Both the position numbers and the translations under genes were made by a program. A stretch of 64,000 nucleotides of DNA from Agapetus fuscipes (lineage: Eukaryota; Arthropoda; Insecta; Trichoptera; Glossosomatidae), in assembly GCA_951799405.1 (NCBI GenBank), contig OX637361.1, positions 11,692,170-11,756,169 on the forward strand. The letters run 5' to 3'. Numbering within the stretch: the stretch's first letter is position 1; the number at the start of each line of letters is the position of its first letter. The notes beneath the pieces are model-generated. The model saw only the letters and a list, made by a program, of their open reading frames with translations, searched no databases and was not told the DNA's origin. Of this stretch, positions 10,078 through 20,550 are shown in pieces.

Positions 10078-10310
10078 ATAATCTAAGTTGCAAAGATATA
10101 TTAACATTCAAAACTCATATTAAATGCATGTCCACAAACATACACTTGTAAGTTCGCGCTTACAAATTCTGTATGTGTACTTGCAAATTAAAACCAAACC
10201 TCAATAGAACATAAGCCTTGCAACATTTGCCGATCTTCCCTGGCACAGGGGTGACATTGGCAAAGTGAAAGTATGGGTGATCAGCCTCATGCCAACCTAG
10301 AAGTCAAGGA
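10078..10310 (-). mobile_element. R1 repeat, near full length
   Basis: AATCTAAGTTGCAAAG through GTGACATTGGCAAAGTG to CAACCTAGAAGTCAAGG; a small deletion near the AACCATTTTTTACAG block. It faces the copy at 9780, giving a head-out inverted pair of R1 units. Confidence 0.85.
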
Positions 10311-10556
10311 ATATCTATCCATTATTATATTTGTTTTCCTGTTTTTTTTTTCATTAAAATTTTGTCACGCATCATACGTATAAAAAAACGAAACCAGTTA
10401 TATCAATAAAATATTCAATGTCTCCATCAATTTCCTGAAGACATAAACCGCGAGCCTCTACTTCAAGTATAAAACTAAACGCTTAACAAAATATATAGGG
10501 AAACTTAGCAGCGCTATGTTATTAGTTAATGGATTAAAGAGATTCTGTACCCCATA
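10311..10556. other. unassigned AT-rich stretch
   Basis: Nothing recognised. Confidence 0.4.
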
Positions 10557-10557
10557 T

Positions 10558-10732
10558 TAGAGTATACAACATGATAAAAACTCCTTCACTTGCGTAAATA
10601 AAAAAAATGTATGTAAACTAAATCATTCACTATACGTGCTGTTTTATATTCCATTCATTTTTTTTGTTTACGTGATCGAGGTGAGCGTACATAATGTTTT
10701 ATTCTCGAGGTATACTGTCGCTGTAGGGTGCC
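10558..10732. mobile_element. M7 foldback element
   Basis: GAGTATACAACATGAT and TTCTCGAGGTATAC at the ends, TTGCGTAAATAAAAAAAATG inside, as in the copy at 4668; inverted ends imperfect. Confidence 0.45.
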
Positions 10733-10956
10733 TTCTAGACTAAACCTTCGCAGGAGGGGGCCCATAGACACACGGGTGACAGTCGACCTAGCCAACATTG
10801 GAGCCTTAGTGTGGGACTCACCTATTAATCAAAGCAGCCACAGTTTTTTTTTTACTGTGAGGACCTATCATGATTTAGTGAGGACATTTTTTGTCTAACA
10901 TGACCCTGTCAACTTATGGATTCAATTTTAATATTTTTTGTTTGATTTTGATTATG

Positions 10957-11345
10957 CATTTTATATGAATCTTATATGTTAGTATATCTTTGCAACATAG
11001 ATTATATGTAGATGAGGGTAAAGTATACAGTAACTGTGTTTTTCAACTGGGGGTTTTATTAGGGGATTCATATTATATTCATTTTCACAATCAGACACGT
11101 ATAAGTTCGCGTTTGCACATGCCGCATGTGAAACTACAGTTTAAAAACCCAAATCTCAAAATGAACAAACACCCTGCAACTCTTACCAACCTTCCCTGAA
11201 ACACGGGTGACATTGGCAAAGTGAACCATTTTCTACAGCTCGGGAGGTCAGCCGCATACCAACCATACCAACCAACCATGCAATACCATACAATACAATG
11301 GCGAGCATGTTAATATACGAGTATCTTTGCAACATAGATTACAGA
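10957..11345. mobile_element. cluster of R1 pieces
   Basis: A plus-strand R1 3' end (to about 11007, ATCTTTGCAACATAGATTAT), a minus-strand nearly complete R1 (11060-11278, ending ACCAACCATACCAACC) and another plus-strand 3' end (11305-11345). All are separate insertions or breakpoints of the same family. Confidence 0.7.
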
Positions 11346-11359
11346 TGATCCCTGGCAAC

Positions 11360-11830
11360 CGGGCTAGGCTACACTTTTTTTGTACCCATACCAACACAGA
11401 GTCAAGACTGTTCCGGGACGAAACAGTCTAGGTGGGGGGTAGTGCTATGTAAATAGTCAAAGTACAAATATTTTAGGTAGGTAGATAGGTATAGGAAATA
11501 ATTATGTTGGTACTCGTAGTTTTTGAAATCTTCTGGATCATAAGTATCTACCTACTGGAAGGTGATCTAGTCTAGCAAAAATGTGTTCTCCATAGTTCTA
11601 CCTTCTCAGTATAAAAAGGCGCCAGTTGTTTGCACCGGAGTAGTGTACCTTCAGCCTCCTACCAATACAGTCAACAAATTAGATCAGTGAACCAAAACCA
11701 GTAAAAATAAATCCAAGTGTAATGAAATGAATGAAAGTGTAAAAATAAATCTAATTGTGTGAAATAAATAAGTAAAAAGAAGAATAGAGTTTCATTTGAA
11801 AAGTTTCCGAACCCCAAAAATCGTAAGAAT
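11360..11830 (+). mobile_element. LTR-2 family: end of internal region plus 3' LTR
   Basis: A G-rich tract GGTGGGGGGTAG, typical of a polypurine tract, sits directly before TGCTATGTAAATAG at 11443, the same start as the LTR at 38400. The LTR has a TATA-like CAGTATAAAAAGGCGCCAG and AGATCAGTGAACCAAAACC shared with 38400 and runs to about 11828. This suggests a Ty3/gypsy-type element whose coding part is lost. Confidence 0.6.
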
Positions 11831-12149
11831 ATTATTTGTGGTATTTTATTATAGGAAAACGTGGGGAATAGAAGGGCGTATAGGTGGGTATGGTTGTTGT
11901 TGCATTTGCATGTAGCCCCTCATCCGCCCGCGCTGATAATTGCCGCAGTAAATCTGTCTTGTTCTGTCTCCTCCTATAGCAGAGGCCGGCATAAGCTGGT
12001 AGCGGCCCGGCGGACAAGCGTTACACGGTTCTTCCATCTGCCCAGGAGAAGCGAGTGAGTGTGGACGGTTAGGACCTGTAGCAGGAGTCAGCACTACAGA
12101 CAAGCAACTGTACGCAGTCAAATGAAATACGTGATGTATTTTTGTACAA

Positions 12150-12505
12150 AAATGGACTACTTACTGTTACTCTATCCTGCTGCCGTTCCACTAGAGATGG
12201 CCTGTACCTCCGCATATGCGTCTCCACTTTTTTCTGTCCTTGCATATCTACCTCTTTCATCTCTTCAACATTCATCACTTTCTTCATACACACTCTTCTC
12301 TTATTCTCACTCTGCAGGTTCCATTCTTTCGCAATCTCACCTATTTGTGTCTATCCATTCCTTCCTCAGTCTTCCCCTTCCACGCTTTCCTCCGTACACT
12401 TTCTTCGTTAGTCGTTCATCATCCATTCTTTCAAGATGTCCGAACCATCTCATTGTACTTTTTTGTACTTTCATTCATCACCCCAATCATTGCGAACTCT
12501 ATCAT
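12150..12505 (-). mobile_element. LINE-A (RTE-like) fragment, diverged
   Basis: Minus strand encodes MRWFGHLERMDDERLTKKV and adjoining GRKR-type residues with frameshifts, the same C-terminal region as the copy at 44853, then the GTAACAGTAA-type tail. Confidence 0.75.
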
Positions 12506-12589
12506 TCAGTGTCTTTTCGGTGGTTGCTTTCAGGTTAGCCATTACAACCGTAGGGCTTACCTAGAAGCATTTATGATGTGTGTCTAACG

Positions 12590-13245
12590 AAGAATTCCCT
12601 GGCGTGATCGGGTCACCAATGAAAAAGTCCTCCGACGTGTGCTCACAACAAAGGAACTTCTGCCAACCACTAAGCAGAGAAAGCTGATGTACTTCGGTCA
12701 TGTTTTGAGAAATCAGAAATACCGCCTTCTCTATTTTCCAATTCCTCCAATTCCTTGACTTATAGGTTGGTATGAGGCTGACTGTAAAAAATGGTTCACT
12801 TTGCCAATGTCACCCCTGTTTCAGGGAAGGTCGGCAAGAGTTGCAGGGCTTATGTTAATTTGAGATTAGGTTTTTTATACTGTGGGTCCACATGCGGCAT
12901 GTGTGAGCGCGAAATTATGCGTGTCTGCTTGTGGGAATGCATTTGATATGAATCTCAAATGATACATATATTTGCAGCTTAGATTTAGATTAGATTTAGA
13001 TTTCCATCTTATCACACAGGATAAGATTGAAGCGAGAAGAACTCAGGGACGCCGAAAAACATCGCTACTGAAAAACCTGCAACAATGGTTAAATAAAAGC
13101 ACAAAGTCCCTCTTTCGAACTGCAGCATCCAAGCTTAAAATAGATAATGATCGGCCAATCTTCGATAGAAGTGACACAGAAAGAACAAGAAAAAGAAGTC
13201 TGCTTACTCTCTTTGTAGCATGGTTATTGGCTGCGTGTATTGTAT
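12590..13245 (+). mobile_element. LINE-C (RTE-like) C-terminal region, split by R1
   Basis: The first part translates as IPWRDRVTNEKVLRRV and YFGHVLRNQKYRLL; the second part as KIEARRTQGRRKTSLLKNL and KSTKSLFRTAASKLKI. Together they follow the usual order at the end of RTE-type reverse transcriptase proteins (known family feature). An R1 copy sits between them. Frame is broken by R1 and the product would be inactive. Confidence 0.8.
12752..12998 (+). mobile_element. R1 repeat inserted in LINE-C
   Basis: Complete R1 with TTAGATTTAGATTAG tail; a small internal deletion removes the CCACCC bases. The flanks share TTTCCA, a probable short target duplication. Confidence 0.85.
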
Positions 13246-13430
13246 TGTGTTGCCTTTGTTTTTAGACACTGAAAACAACTGGCGATTGATATTGGTTTTG
13301 ATGAATGGAGTCAAAAAGGAGAAAAATTTGAATCGGCGGGCAAACGTCTCAGGTCTATGCATTGACGTATACATCGATACCATACATCGTATGATATACT
13401 TAAGAGGGCTAGAGTTCGATCCCCACCTAG

Positions 13431-13992
13431 GGGGCCGTCCATAAATTACGTCATCGGTTTTGGCCGGTTTTCGACCCCCCCCCCCCTTACAATCATCCTA
13501 TAGTCATTATCTAATGACCCCCTCCCCCCCTCTTGCTGTAATAATGGATGAGCTTAATAATTAATAATGTTATATATGTTCCTTGACTTATAGGTTGTTA
13601 TGCGGCTGACCACCAATACTGTAAAAAATTGGTTCACTTTGCCAATGTCACCCCTGTTTCAGGGAAGAACGGCAAGAGTTGCAAGGCTTATGTTCATTTG
13701 AGATTGGATTTTTATATTGTAGGTCCACATGCGGCATGTGTTAGCGCGAAATTATACATATCTGCTTGTGGGAATGCATTTAATGTAAATCTTAAATGAT
13801 ATTTATCTTTGCAGCTTAGATTAGATTAGATAGATTAGATTAGATATTACTTACATAATATTTTGTATATTTTGTACAAATTGGTATTTACAAGAACGAC
13901 GTCACTTTTGGTACTCGTACATCATTTGCCATCATCCGCAGACCAGACTCCCCCCCCCCCTTAATGCGAATGACGTAATATATGGACAGCCC
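13431..13992. mobile_element. M9 MITE with TA target duplication, carrying R1
   Basis: Ends GGGGGCCGTCCATAAATTAC and ATATATGGACAGCCCC are inverted and flanked by TA on both sides within S1. C- and G-runs next to TTACGTCAT/ATGACGTAA lie just inside. A second copy without the R1 insert is at 63014. Two-base TA duplication is typical of Tc1/mariner-type and some related elements; exact superfamily not settled. Confidence 0.8.
13575..13850 (+). mobile_element. R1 repeat inserted in M9 (empty site known)
   Basis: Starts ATGTTCCTTGACTTATAGG and ends in (GATTA)n. The M9 copy at 63014 lacks it and reads straight through AATGTTATATTACTTAC, so the insertion edges and a short ATAT duplication can be read directly. 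Confidence 0.9.
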
Positions 13993-14458
13993 CTAGGGTG
14001 TTGGAAGTGATATCCCGTTTGAGTTTTTATTAAGTGATCGGCGTACTAGTGCCGATCCCCTTACCTGCGCTAATAAATAGATTTAGTCACATGCAGCCCC
14101 TTCGAGGACAACTCGGTGAGAAGTTGCAAAATATATGCAGGTTCGTTGTACTTTTCGCTGTCAACGTGACCAAAATATTTAATATTTATATTAACGCGAT
14201 GAAAGTATACAAAATATTGAAATTCGCGTGAAAACGTTTGCCTAACCGTCCCAGGACTCGCGTCTTCCTTTGCCAGTGTGCCGCCGCCGATTGACAACTT
14301 GCCGCAGTGTGTTCAAAGTTCTACTGTAGCGATACTTTCCTTTGCCGCGCACAAGTCACGGGTAGGCACTAGCAAGTATCAGATACTTATACCGATATAA
14401 GAATTTAACAAGTATCAAGTATGACTGAAGTAGTAATCTCTCCTTGTAAAAGATTTAT

Positions 14459-14690
14459 ACTGTAACTGTACGTCTGTCATTCCGCTAGGGGTGGTTATCC
14501 TATCCTGACATACCTCTTTCAATTCATTCATATCCATCACCTTTTTCATGCCTTTCCTTCTTTTACGCTCACTTTGTATATCCCATTCTTTCACAATCTC
14601 CTCAATCTGATCACTCCATACTTTTCTCGGTCGTCCCTTCCCTCTTTTTCCTTTCACACTTTCTTTGTATACATACTTTGTCAGTCTTAT
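14459..14690 (-). mobile_element. LINE-A (RTE-like) 3' end
   Basis: Minus strand encodes KRGKGRPRKVWSDQIEEIVK and MKKVMDMNELKEVCQDR, then TGACAGACGTACAGTTACAG tail. Truncated at the 5' side. Confidence 0.8.
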
Positions 14691-14694
14691 GAAA

Positions 14695-15174
14695 GACGGT
14701 AAATAGATTGAATTCAAACTGAAATAACGGGCGTTTGACATATCCCTCGAATAACATGGAATCTCTGCACTAAACAAATAAATGTGATAAGCAGGCCTGT
14801 ATTAACTCCTCTGGGGGCCCTGGTTTGGGAAAAAACTTCCTAAATCTCCCCTCCCCCATCCTGAAAATTATGCCTCCCCCCTTTGCCACTATTTTGTTTG
14901 TAAGGCCAAAGATGCATATAATTTCCGAAAAAAAAAAGTTGAAATGTCTTCCGTACAAAATTTAAAAAAAATGTACCTATTTTTTAATTAAGAATTAAAA
15001 ACCCTAAAATCTACCTAACATCCTAAGCATCCTAAAAAATACAATATCTTCTAGCCTTCGGGGGGCCCTTCTGCCTTAATGCCTCATAAAACTTGAGCCC
15101 CAAGTATATTTTTATTGTAAATTGTAATTTGTAAGGTTTTGTTCTTTTTTATATTTAAATGTAATTTATTATTC
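14695..15174. other. unassigned stretch
   Basis: CCTCCCC-rich and A-rich bases, with GGGGGCCCTTCTGCC at 15060 and GGGGGCCCTGG at 14813 suggesting another old repeat (similar GGGGGCCCC at 15471); not resolved. Confidence 0.35.
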
Positions 15175-15176
15175 AT

Positions 15177-15425
15177 ATTCCTTGACTTATAGGTTGGTAT
15201 GAGGCTGACCACCCATACTTTAAAAAATGGTTCACTTTGCCAATGTCACCCCTGTTTCAGGGAAGGTCGGCAAAAGTTGTGGGGCTTATGTTCATTTGAG
15301 GTTTGGATTTTATTTGTAAGTACACATTCAGCATTTGTAAGCGTGAACTACACTTGTTGGTTTGTGGGCATACATCTGAGAGCTTTAAATGAATATATCC
15401 TTGCAACTTAGATTATAGATTATTA
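15177..15425 (+). mobile_element. R1 repeat, full length
   Basis: Very similar along its length to the copy at 39107, including the rare GTGGGGCTTATG and AACTACACTTGTTGG bases, so the two share a recent source copy. Confidence 0.9.
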
Positions 15426-15855
15426 TTATTATAGTAATGCATTTAAACTACTTTCTCTATAGTTTGTGATCGGGGGCCCCTTGGTCGCAAATGCTCGCAA
15501 AAAATAGGGCACTGTAAAATACATACGAGTTTTTCGGCATTTTGATGGCCCCCTGAGCATGGGGGCTTCATTCGGTTGCACCGCTTGAACCGCCCTTAAT
15601 CCGGGCCTGGTGATAAGGATTAATAATCCCACCGTTATATCTGCCGACCAGATCCCCCGCATACTTTTGAGTATCTATTTCATTTTGTTGTATCAGATAC
15701 TTAAAGCTTCGCCTCCCTACAGGGTCCTTTTGCGGACAGTGGCGTACCTACTAATTGTGACTGACTCACACAAGACCGGACCAGCTGATTACAAAGTCGC
15801 GCCATTCTCACGATTGTCAGACCCCGCTTCTTTCTACATAGCCACCTGAAAAACA
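15426..15855. other. unassigned stretch
   Basis: Includes GGGGGCCCCTTGGTCGC and a GATCCCCCGC block, perhaps the same unresolved old repeat as at 14800-15070. No coding support. Confidence 0.35.
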
Positions 15856-15857
15856 CA

Positions 15858-16127
15858 ACTAAGCTGCACATATAGTGTAACTTCTTGCCCGCGTCATTCC
15901 CGAAGAAATCGCATGTGGTGATTCGGCAACTTATTATCTGTACAAGTAAGGGGGCCGGCCTCACACCAAACACTTCAGTTGAAGAGGGGATTTCCCAGCT
16001 CCCAGGAGGACTGGTTCTCATTTCTTGTAAAGGTTGAGTAAACCTTGGCGGTATTTTTATTTTGGGTCTGAAATAAACGTAAAGCTTAGCCTTCTGGCAT
16101 AAAACCTACTGAGCCATCAACCAGCCT
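15858..16127 (-). mobile_element. S1 SINE
   Basis: Minus orientation: 3' blocks AACTAAGCTGCACATATAG and GGGGGCCGGCCTCAC at left, degraded tRNA-like head (ACTGAGCCATCAACC) at right. Confidence 0.8.
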
Positions 16128-16180
16128 AAATTGTTGATGTTTGTAAACAAAATCATATTCATTCCATAATACGCTCTCAT

Positions 16181-16300
16181 TCCTTGACTAATAGATTAGT
16201 ACCAAACTAACCTTACATGCTGTAAAAACTTGATTCACTTTTACTAATGCCACTCCTATTTCAGGGAAAGGCGACAGGAGTTCCAGGTTTATATTTATAT
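16181..16300 (+). mobile_element. R1 repeat, older subfamily, 5' part
   Basis: TTCCTTGACTAATAG and CACTTTTACTAATGCCAC followed by GGGAAAGGCGACAGGAG. It stops where the LTR-1 copy begins. Confidence 0.75.
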
Positions 16301-16674
16301 TGCTACGAACATATGAGCCCGATTGCGTGGCTTGCTTATGTGTATGTGTCCGCTCCTAGTATGTTCTACTGTGAGTTTGAATGTGTGCATGTGCCCAGGC
16401 ACGTAGTTGTCGGTATGTGTAACTGGAATGTAAGTAGAGTAATATGGAGCAATACAGAGGTGTGTGGAGAGGTTCACTTTAGAAGGGTCTGGAATATGCG
16501 AGAGGCATCCGTTGAGATGTCATATATTTGGACCGCAATTGTGTGAGAGATCAGAGTCGACTAAAACATTGAGCCGTGAAGTTCAAGAGCTAGAAATCAG
16601 TTGGTACATTGTAAATCGGCGTTGTGTCAAATAAATTGCAGTTTCATTAAAATAACCCAACTAAAATCATAACA
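16301..16674 (+). mobile_element. solo LTR, family LTR-1
   Basis: Starts TGCTACGAACATATG and ends CATAACA, flanked by ATAT on both sides (16297-16300, 16675-16678), the same duplication length as the copy at 3084. About 374 bp. An open frame inside (to 99 codons) is LTR sequence, not a gene. Confidence 0.7.
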
Positions 16675-16685
16675 ATATGAAGTTT

Positions 16686-16976
16686 AAATAAGAGTTTTAG
16701 TTACACGGCCGGCTGATGATGCTGGAGTGATGTTTTCCGGGATCTGTTGCCGTGGTCTGTGGGAGCTGGAGCTTCCAGACGTTTCGCCCATTTCTACAAT
16801 GGGCTTGAAGTATGATGATGATGAAGATGATCTTGATGAGAACTGTGATCACAGAAGATCATCTTCATCATCATCATACTTCACGCTGAAGAAGCTCATC
16901 GTAGAAATGAGCGAAACGTCCGGAAGCTCCAGCTCCCACAGACCACGGCAACATATCCCGGAAAACATCACTCCAG
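16686..16976 (+). mobile_element. PLE foldback unit with 13-bp target duplication
   Basis: Direct repeats CAATATGAAGTTT at 16673-16685 and 16977-16989 flank a unit that folds back on itself around 16851. The right arm reads like the C-terminal PLE coding end (LKKLIVEMSETSGSSSSH) and carries a ribozyme; the left arm is its inverted copy, in which the ribozyme core is deleted. Confidence 0.8.
16879..16926 (+). ncRNA. hammerhead-type ribozyme (PLE)
   Basis: Stem I CUUCACG/CGGAAG with one bulged A; core CUGAAGA at 16886-16892; one extra A; stem II GCUCAU/AUGAGC (perfect six pairs) with loop CGUAGAA; GAAA; then ACGU and cleavage triplet GUC ending 16920. Stem III is only the self-complementary ACGU with no loop, as reported for small PLE hammerheads that act as dimers. 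Confidence 0.75.
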
Positions 16977-16989
16977 CAATATGAAGTTT

Positions 16990-17330
16990 GTACCTACCTG
17001 GGTGGTTCACATCTTAAGACCCCTTTGCTGGCTAGGTTTTCGCCAGTCAGCGCAGAAAAATTCGCAAATAAATAAAGAGCAAACTGCGTGTAAATGAAAT
17101 ATAATTGTCGTGTATAATTTCGATATTATTACTTGATAATAGTTTGTCATTACGGGACATGGGGGTCATTATAATATGCGCGCGCAGCAAAAAACACATC
17201 TTTAATTCGTTTGGCGAGCGCTGGGCTGCCCAACGGCCGGTCTGTAAGCTTTTTGTTGGCGCAATTAAACATATCGCGGTCGCGAAACTTAATAATTGCA
17301 ATTAATGTTGAAATTGAAGGCATTTAACCC
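16990..17330. other. unassigned stretch
   Basis: Contains GC-rich GGCGAGCGCTGGGCTGCC at 17211; no repeat or exon recognised. Confidence 0.35.
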
Positions 17331-17331
17331 G

Positions 17332-17405
17332 GTCCGGTCGATAGCTCAGTGGGTAGAATGCTTGCGTTTCATGCCAGAAGGCTGGTGTTTGATCCCCTCC
17401 AAGGG
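17332..17405 (+). mobile_element. S1 SINE, tRNA-like head
   Basis: GATAGCTCAGTGGGTAGAAT (box A region) and GTGTTTGATCCCC (box B), then cut where LINE-B sequence starts. Not a tRNA gene: no cloverleaf arms pair properly and the same head starts many SINE copies here. Confidence 0.7.
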
Positions 17406-17600
17406 GAATATCCAGAGTCATAATAAAAGGAGAGTTTGTATGAAGAAGGTTATGACTCTGGATGCAATGAAAGAAGTGTGTAAGGCCTGAATGAAATGGC
17501 GGTTGATCTGTTATGTTGGCAGCTAGGGCTAGAGTTTTTTCAATTAGAATTTTGTATTTTTTTTTTTAATGTGTATACTTAGGTACATATTTTATTTATA
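17406..17600 (+). mobile_element. LINE-B (RTE-like) C-terminal end and 3' UTR
   Basis: MKKVMTLDAMKEVC is readable, followed by the conserved 3' block ATGGCGGTTGATCTG..ATGTTGGC. The C-terminus parallels that of LINE-A (KKVMDMKELKEVCQDR). Shifts break the frame. Confidence 0.7.
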
Positions 17601-17604
17601 TTTT

Positions 17605-17745
17605 GAATTGTTTGTGTATTAACACTGTGAAAATTCATATTCAATAATATTTTATTTATTTAATTGAAAGATTCAAATCAAAACACTGTTTTGTATTTTC
17701 ACGATTATAATCATTTATCTATTATTTAATTTTTACAAACGTTTT
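17605..17745 (+). mobile_element. PLE terminal-repeat piece
   Basis: GTTTGTGTATTAACACTGTG followed by AAAACACTGTTTTGTATTTTC, the same two blocks in the same order as in the PLE units at 7566 and 61105. No ribozyme core is left. Confidence 0.55.
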
Positions 17746-17780
17746 TTTATTTGTTTATTTAAAAAAAAAATGTTGTGTAT

Positions 17781-18214
17781 GTTCCTTGAATTATAGGTTG
17801 ACCACCCGTGCTGTAGAAAATGGATCACTTTGCCAATGTCACCCCTGTTTCAGGAAAGGTCGGTAAGAGAGAGTTGCAGGGTGTCAGAAATTACAAATAT
17901 ACCGTTTCGTTGTTTATGTCAATCCAAGAAAAGGGAATACTTTTTGTAAAAAATAAAGTGGGAACGCAGGTGTTTAATATTTTGTGCTCTCAATTATTTT
18001 TGTACTGTAAAAAATGGTTCACTTTGCCAATGTCACCCCTGTGTAAGGGAAGGTCGGCAAAAGTTGTAGGACTTATGTTCATTTGAGGTTTGGATTTTAT
18101 TTGTAAGTACACATTCAGCATTTGTAAGCGCGAACTACACGTGTTTGTATGTGGGCATGCATTTGAGAGCCTTTAATGTTAATATATCTCTGCAACTTAG
18201 ATTATAGATTATTG
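17781..18214 (+). mobile_element. R1 repeat, two overlapping parts with ~117 bp between
   Basis: First part 17781-17885 (R1 head with GTTGCAGGGTGTCAG, the LINE-B-linked subtype); second part 18003-18214 restarts at TACTGTAAAAAATGG and continues to the tail, of a different subtype. Either two insertions or a template switch. Confidence 0.75.
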
Positions 18215-18217
18215 TTG

Positions 18218-18370
18218 AAACAGATATAAGTATAATTTTAAAGAATGAAAAAAACGGATTTTACTGACCGTGCAAAAGAGAAGAACGATTTTCTCTACGT
18301 TTCGTCGGAGTCATATCCGACGTCCTCAGGAGACGTGTGTCCTCTACAAAGAGGAACCACGAACTGTTGA
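18218..18370 (-). mobile_element. PLE foldback-derived unit with 10-bp target duplication
   Basis: Direct repeats ATTATTGTTG at 18208-18217 and 18371-18380 enclose 153 bp that holds one ribozyme arm on the minus strand. Inserted at the tail of an R1 copy. Confidence 0.75.
18292..18333 (-). ncRNA. hammerhead-type ribozyme (PLE)
   Basis: On the minus strand: stem I UCUC/GAGA; core CUGAGGA; one extra C; stem II GUCGGA/UCCGAC, six perfect pairs, loop UAUGAC; GAAA; ACGU; cleavage triplet GUA; then stem I 3' strand. All core positions known to be needed in hammerheads are present. Stem III again only ACGU. Confidence 0.8.
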
Positions 18371-18380
18371 ATTATTGTTG

Positions 18381-19298
18381 TTTGATCGAGGCCGAAGGTT
18401 GTAGGTACTTAGGTTACTACTATAATTATAATGTTTATTTTCGTTGAAATAATTTCTAGTCCTCAGATATCCTAAGTCAATGACGTTTTTCGTGTTGTAC
18501 ATTTTTCACGACATGCCCCGTTAGAGAGGGAGAAAGGAAAAAGAAAAGAAAGGCCGTCATCTCTGTCGGTGATGCAGCGAAAGACAGATGTCTGCTTCTG
18601 CAGGCGGTCCCAGCATCCACACATTTATTTATTTATTCAGTTTCCTCGTGTAAGTTATGACACGATCATTAGAAAGGGGACAGGATGAGTTGATCTTCGA
18701 GTTGATCACTTCATCAACCATGTTGGACTTTTCCGGCTCAACACATGAACATTTCTTTCAAAGAAGGAAATTCTAAAATATTTAGGTATGATAACCTTTA
18801 TTGAAAAAAAAAACATATTTTAAAATTACAATTATTTGAAAGGCAAAAATAGCGTTGCATGTTTTGTTGCTTTGAAAAGTATTCAATGTTCGTAGTACGC
18901 ACACGAAACTCCTATTTCGAAATTGTAACATCACACCGCTGCGCTGGGTTACTGAAGAAAACGTAAACTCATATTTTGTTATTGTTTACTAACGATCTTG
19001 GTCTTATAGACGTGGGACGTTTACCTGCTGAAAAATCAAATTTAAAGTCGATTGTAGTTTCAGTCGTTTTTTTTTTTTTTTTTTTTTATTAGACAAACAA
19101 ACAGTTATACATGTAATATATGGGATAAACAACATAGTTATACAATTTCAAAAACCAGCAAAGAAGTTTTCCAGAGGTATCATTGGTAGGTACCTACCTA
19201 TATTTTTTCTCGAATTAAAATCTTTGTAAACACAATTTTCTCTAAGCGTTGTATCTACAGATTTCTTCTTTTTTATATAGATTTATTTTTAAAGTTTT
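18381..19298. other. unassigned stretch, shared repeat block with 30540
   Basis: AAATAATTTCTAG and CAGATATCCTAAGTCAATG at 18450-18483 resemble 30586-30625, so part is an unclassified repeat. The rest, including a 20-T run at 19070, shows nothing recognisable. Confidence 0.4.
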
Positions 19299-19300
19299 GT

Positions 19301-19560
19301 TCTCTTATACATAGGTTGGTAATTGGTATGAAGCTGACCACCCACACTGTAAAAAATGGTTCACTTTGCCAATGTCACCTCTGTTTCAGGGAATGTCGGC
19401 AAGAATTGCAGGGCTTATGTTCATTTGAGGTTTGAATTTTATTTGTAAGTACACAATCAGCATTTGTAAGCGCGAACTACACGTGTTTGTTTGTGGGCAT
19501 ACATCTGAGAGCTTTGAATGAATATATCCTTGCAACTTAGATTAAAGATAGATTATTATA
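19301..19560 (+). mobile_element. R1 repeat
   Basis: Full R1 with a small duplication at the head (GGTTGGTAATTGGTATG); otherwise the GTAAGTACACAATCAGC subfamily. Confidence 0.85.
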
Positions 19561-19564
19561 GATA

Positions 19565-20040
19565 GTTGTCCTAAGACAAACACTTACTAACACATACCTA
19601 TGAATAGAATTAGGTATCACACGACCTAATTATGCAAGCCTTTCCAGGACAATGCAGTAAGAAGTAAGTACTATATATGCAGCTCAGTTGTGTCGTCTTT
19701 AACATTCATGTAAATAGGTATAGGTTGTTTTCTTGGGATAGGATTCATAAATAATTTAACGTATTTATTTCTCAACAGGTATTCGGTACCTAGGGGGGCA
19801 GGTGGCGCCTAGCAGGAGTTAGGACATCACGGACCTTATCCATTACGAGATCTCTAAACCACAAGAGACATAAATATCCGACATTAAAAACGGCCGCACT
19901 AAATAACAGATAACATGATGGAGCGATGACTTATTCATGCGATAGACATCTGATCGCTTCATCTTAGCTTTGTCAGCGGCTTTTCTATTTTTTGGATGTA
20001 TATTCCAGTTGGTAGAATGCTTGAATCCCATGCTCAGAGC
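19565..20040. other. unassigned stretch
   Basis: No family recognised. Confidence 0.35.
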
Positions 20041-20042
20041 TT

Positions 20043-20265
20043 TCCTTGACTTATAGGTTGGTATGAGGCTGACCACTAAATCTAATCTAAATCTAAGCTG
20101 CAAAGATATGTATCATTTGAGATTCATATTAAATGCATTCCCACAAGCAGGCACGTATAATTCGCGCTAACACACGCCGCATGTAGACCCACAATATAAA
20201 AACCTAATCTCAAATGAACATAAGCCCTACAACTCTTGCTGACCTTCCTTGAAAAAGGGGTAACA
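20043..20265. mobile_element. two R1 pieces, head to tail in opposite orientation
   Basis: The first 35 bp of R1 on the plus strand (20043-20077) run straight into a minus-strand R1 3' part (20078-20265, starting AAATCTAATCTAAATC). Looks like one R1 broken by or switched into another. Confidence 0.7.
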
Positions 20266-20446
20266 TCTATTTTCAAAAATTACCGAAATCCAGAAAATTT
20301 CATCTCCACATTTTCGAAAAAAAAATCTAAATACGTTAAGGGCTTTTTGTGATTTTTTTAAAAATTTTCATCTAAGTAATGAGTTTAAAATAAAATTATT
20401 TCTTTCTAAAACGTAGTTTTATTTTCACAATAATATTTTATACCTA

Positions 20447-20492
20447 CCTCAAGCACTTTCGACCTTCAATACTCAGGTCATTATCAAGATCA
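20447..20492 (-). ncRNA. hammerhead-type ribozyme, UUGAUAA core, left arm
   Basis: Minus strand: core UUGAUAA, extra U, stem II GACCU/AGGUC, GAA, stem III AG/CU with UG loop, U at the cleavage position. Stem I pairs only two or three bases. Confidence 0.5.
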
Positions 20493-20505
20493 CTCTATAT
20501 ACATC

Positions 20506-20550
20506 ATTCTTGATAATGACCTGAGTATTGAAGGTCGAAAGTGCTCGAGG
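20506..20550 (+). ncRNA. hammerhead-type ribozyme, UUGAUAA core, right arm
   Basis: Plus strand: UUGAUAA at 20510-20516, stem II GACCU/AGGUC, GAA at 20537-20539, stem III AG/CU, C at 20546 as the cleavage base, GAGG for stem I with weak pairing on the 5' side. Confidence 0.55.

Larger units (their letters stand above)
13395..14165 (+). mobile_element. S1 SINE interrupted by M9
   Basis: AGAGTTCGATCCCCACC (box B side) is followed after the M9 insert by GGGTGTTGGAAGTGATATCCC and the S1 3' blocks CTTACCTGCGCTAATAAATA and GTGAGAAGTTGCA. Removing the insert restores CACC TA GGGTG, matching other S1 copies (CACCGAGGGTG). Confidence 0.8.

Noticed and set aside
12059..12587. plus-strand open frames of 89-159 codons
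   Set aside because: They are the complement of a LINE-A fragment; the low-complexity S/F/L-rich proteins recur wherever LINE-A lies on the minus strand (44821, 41568, 27293).
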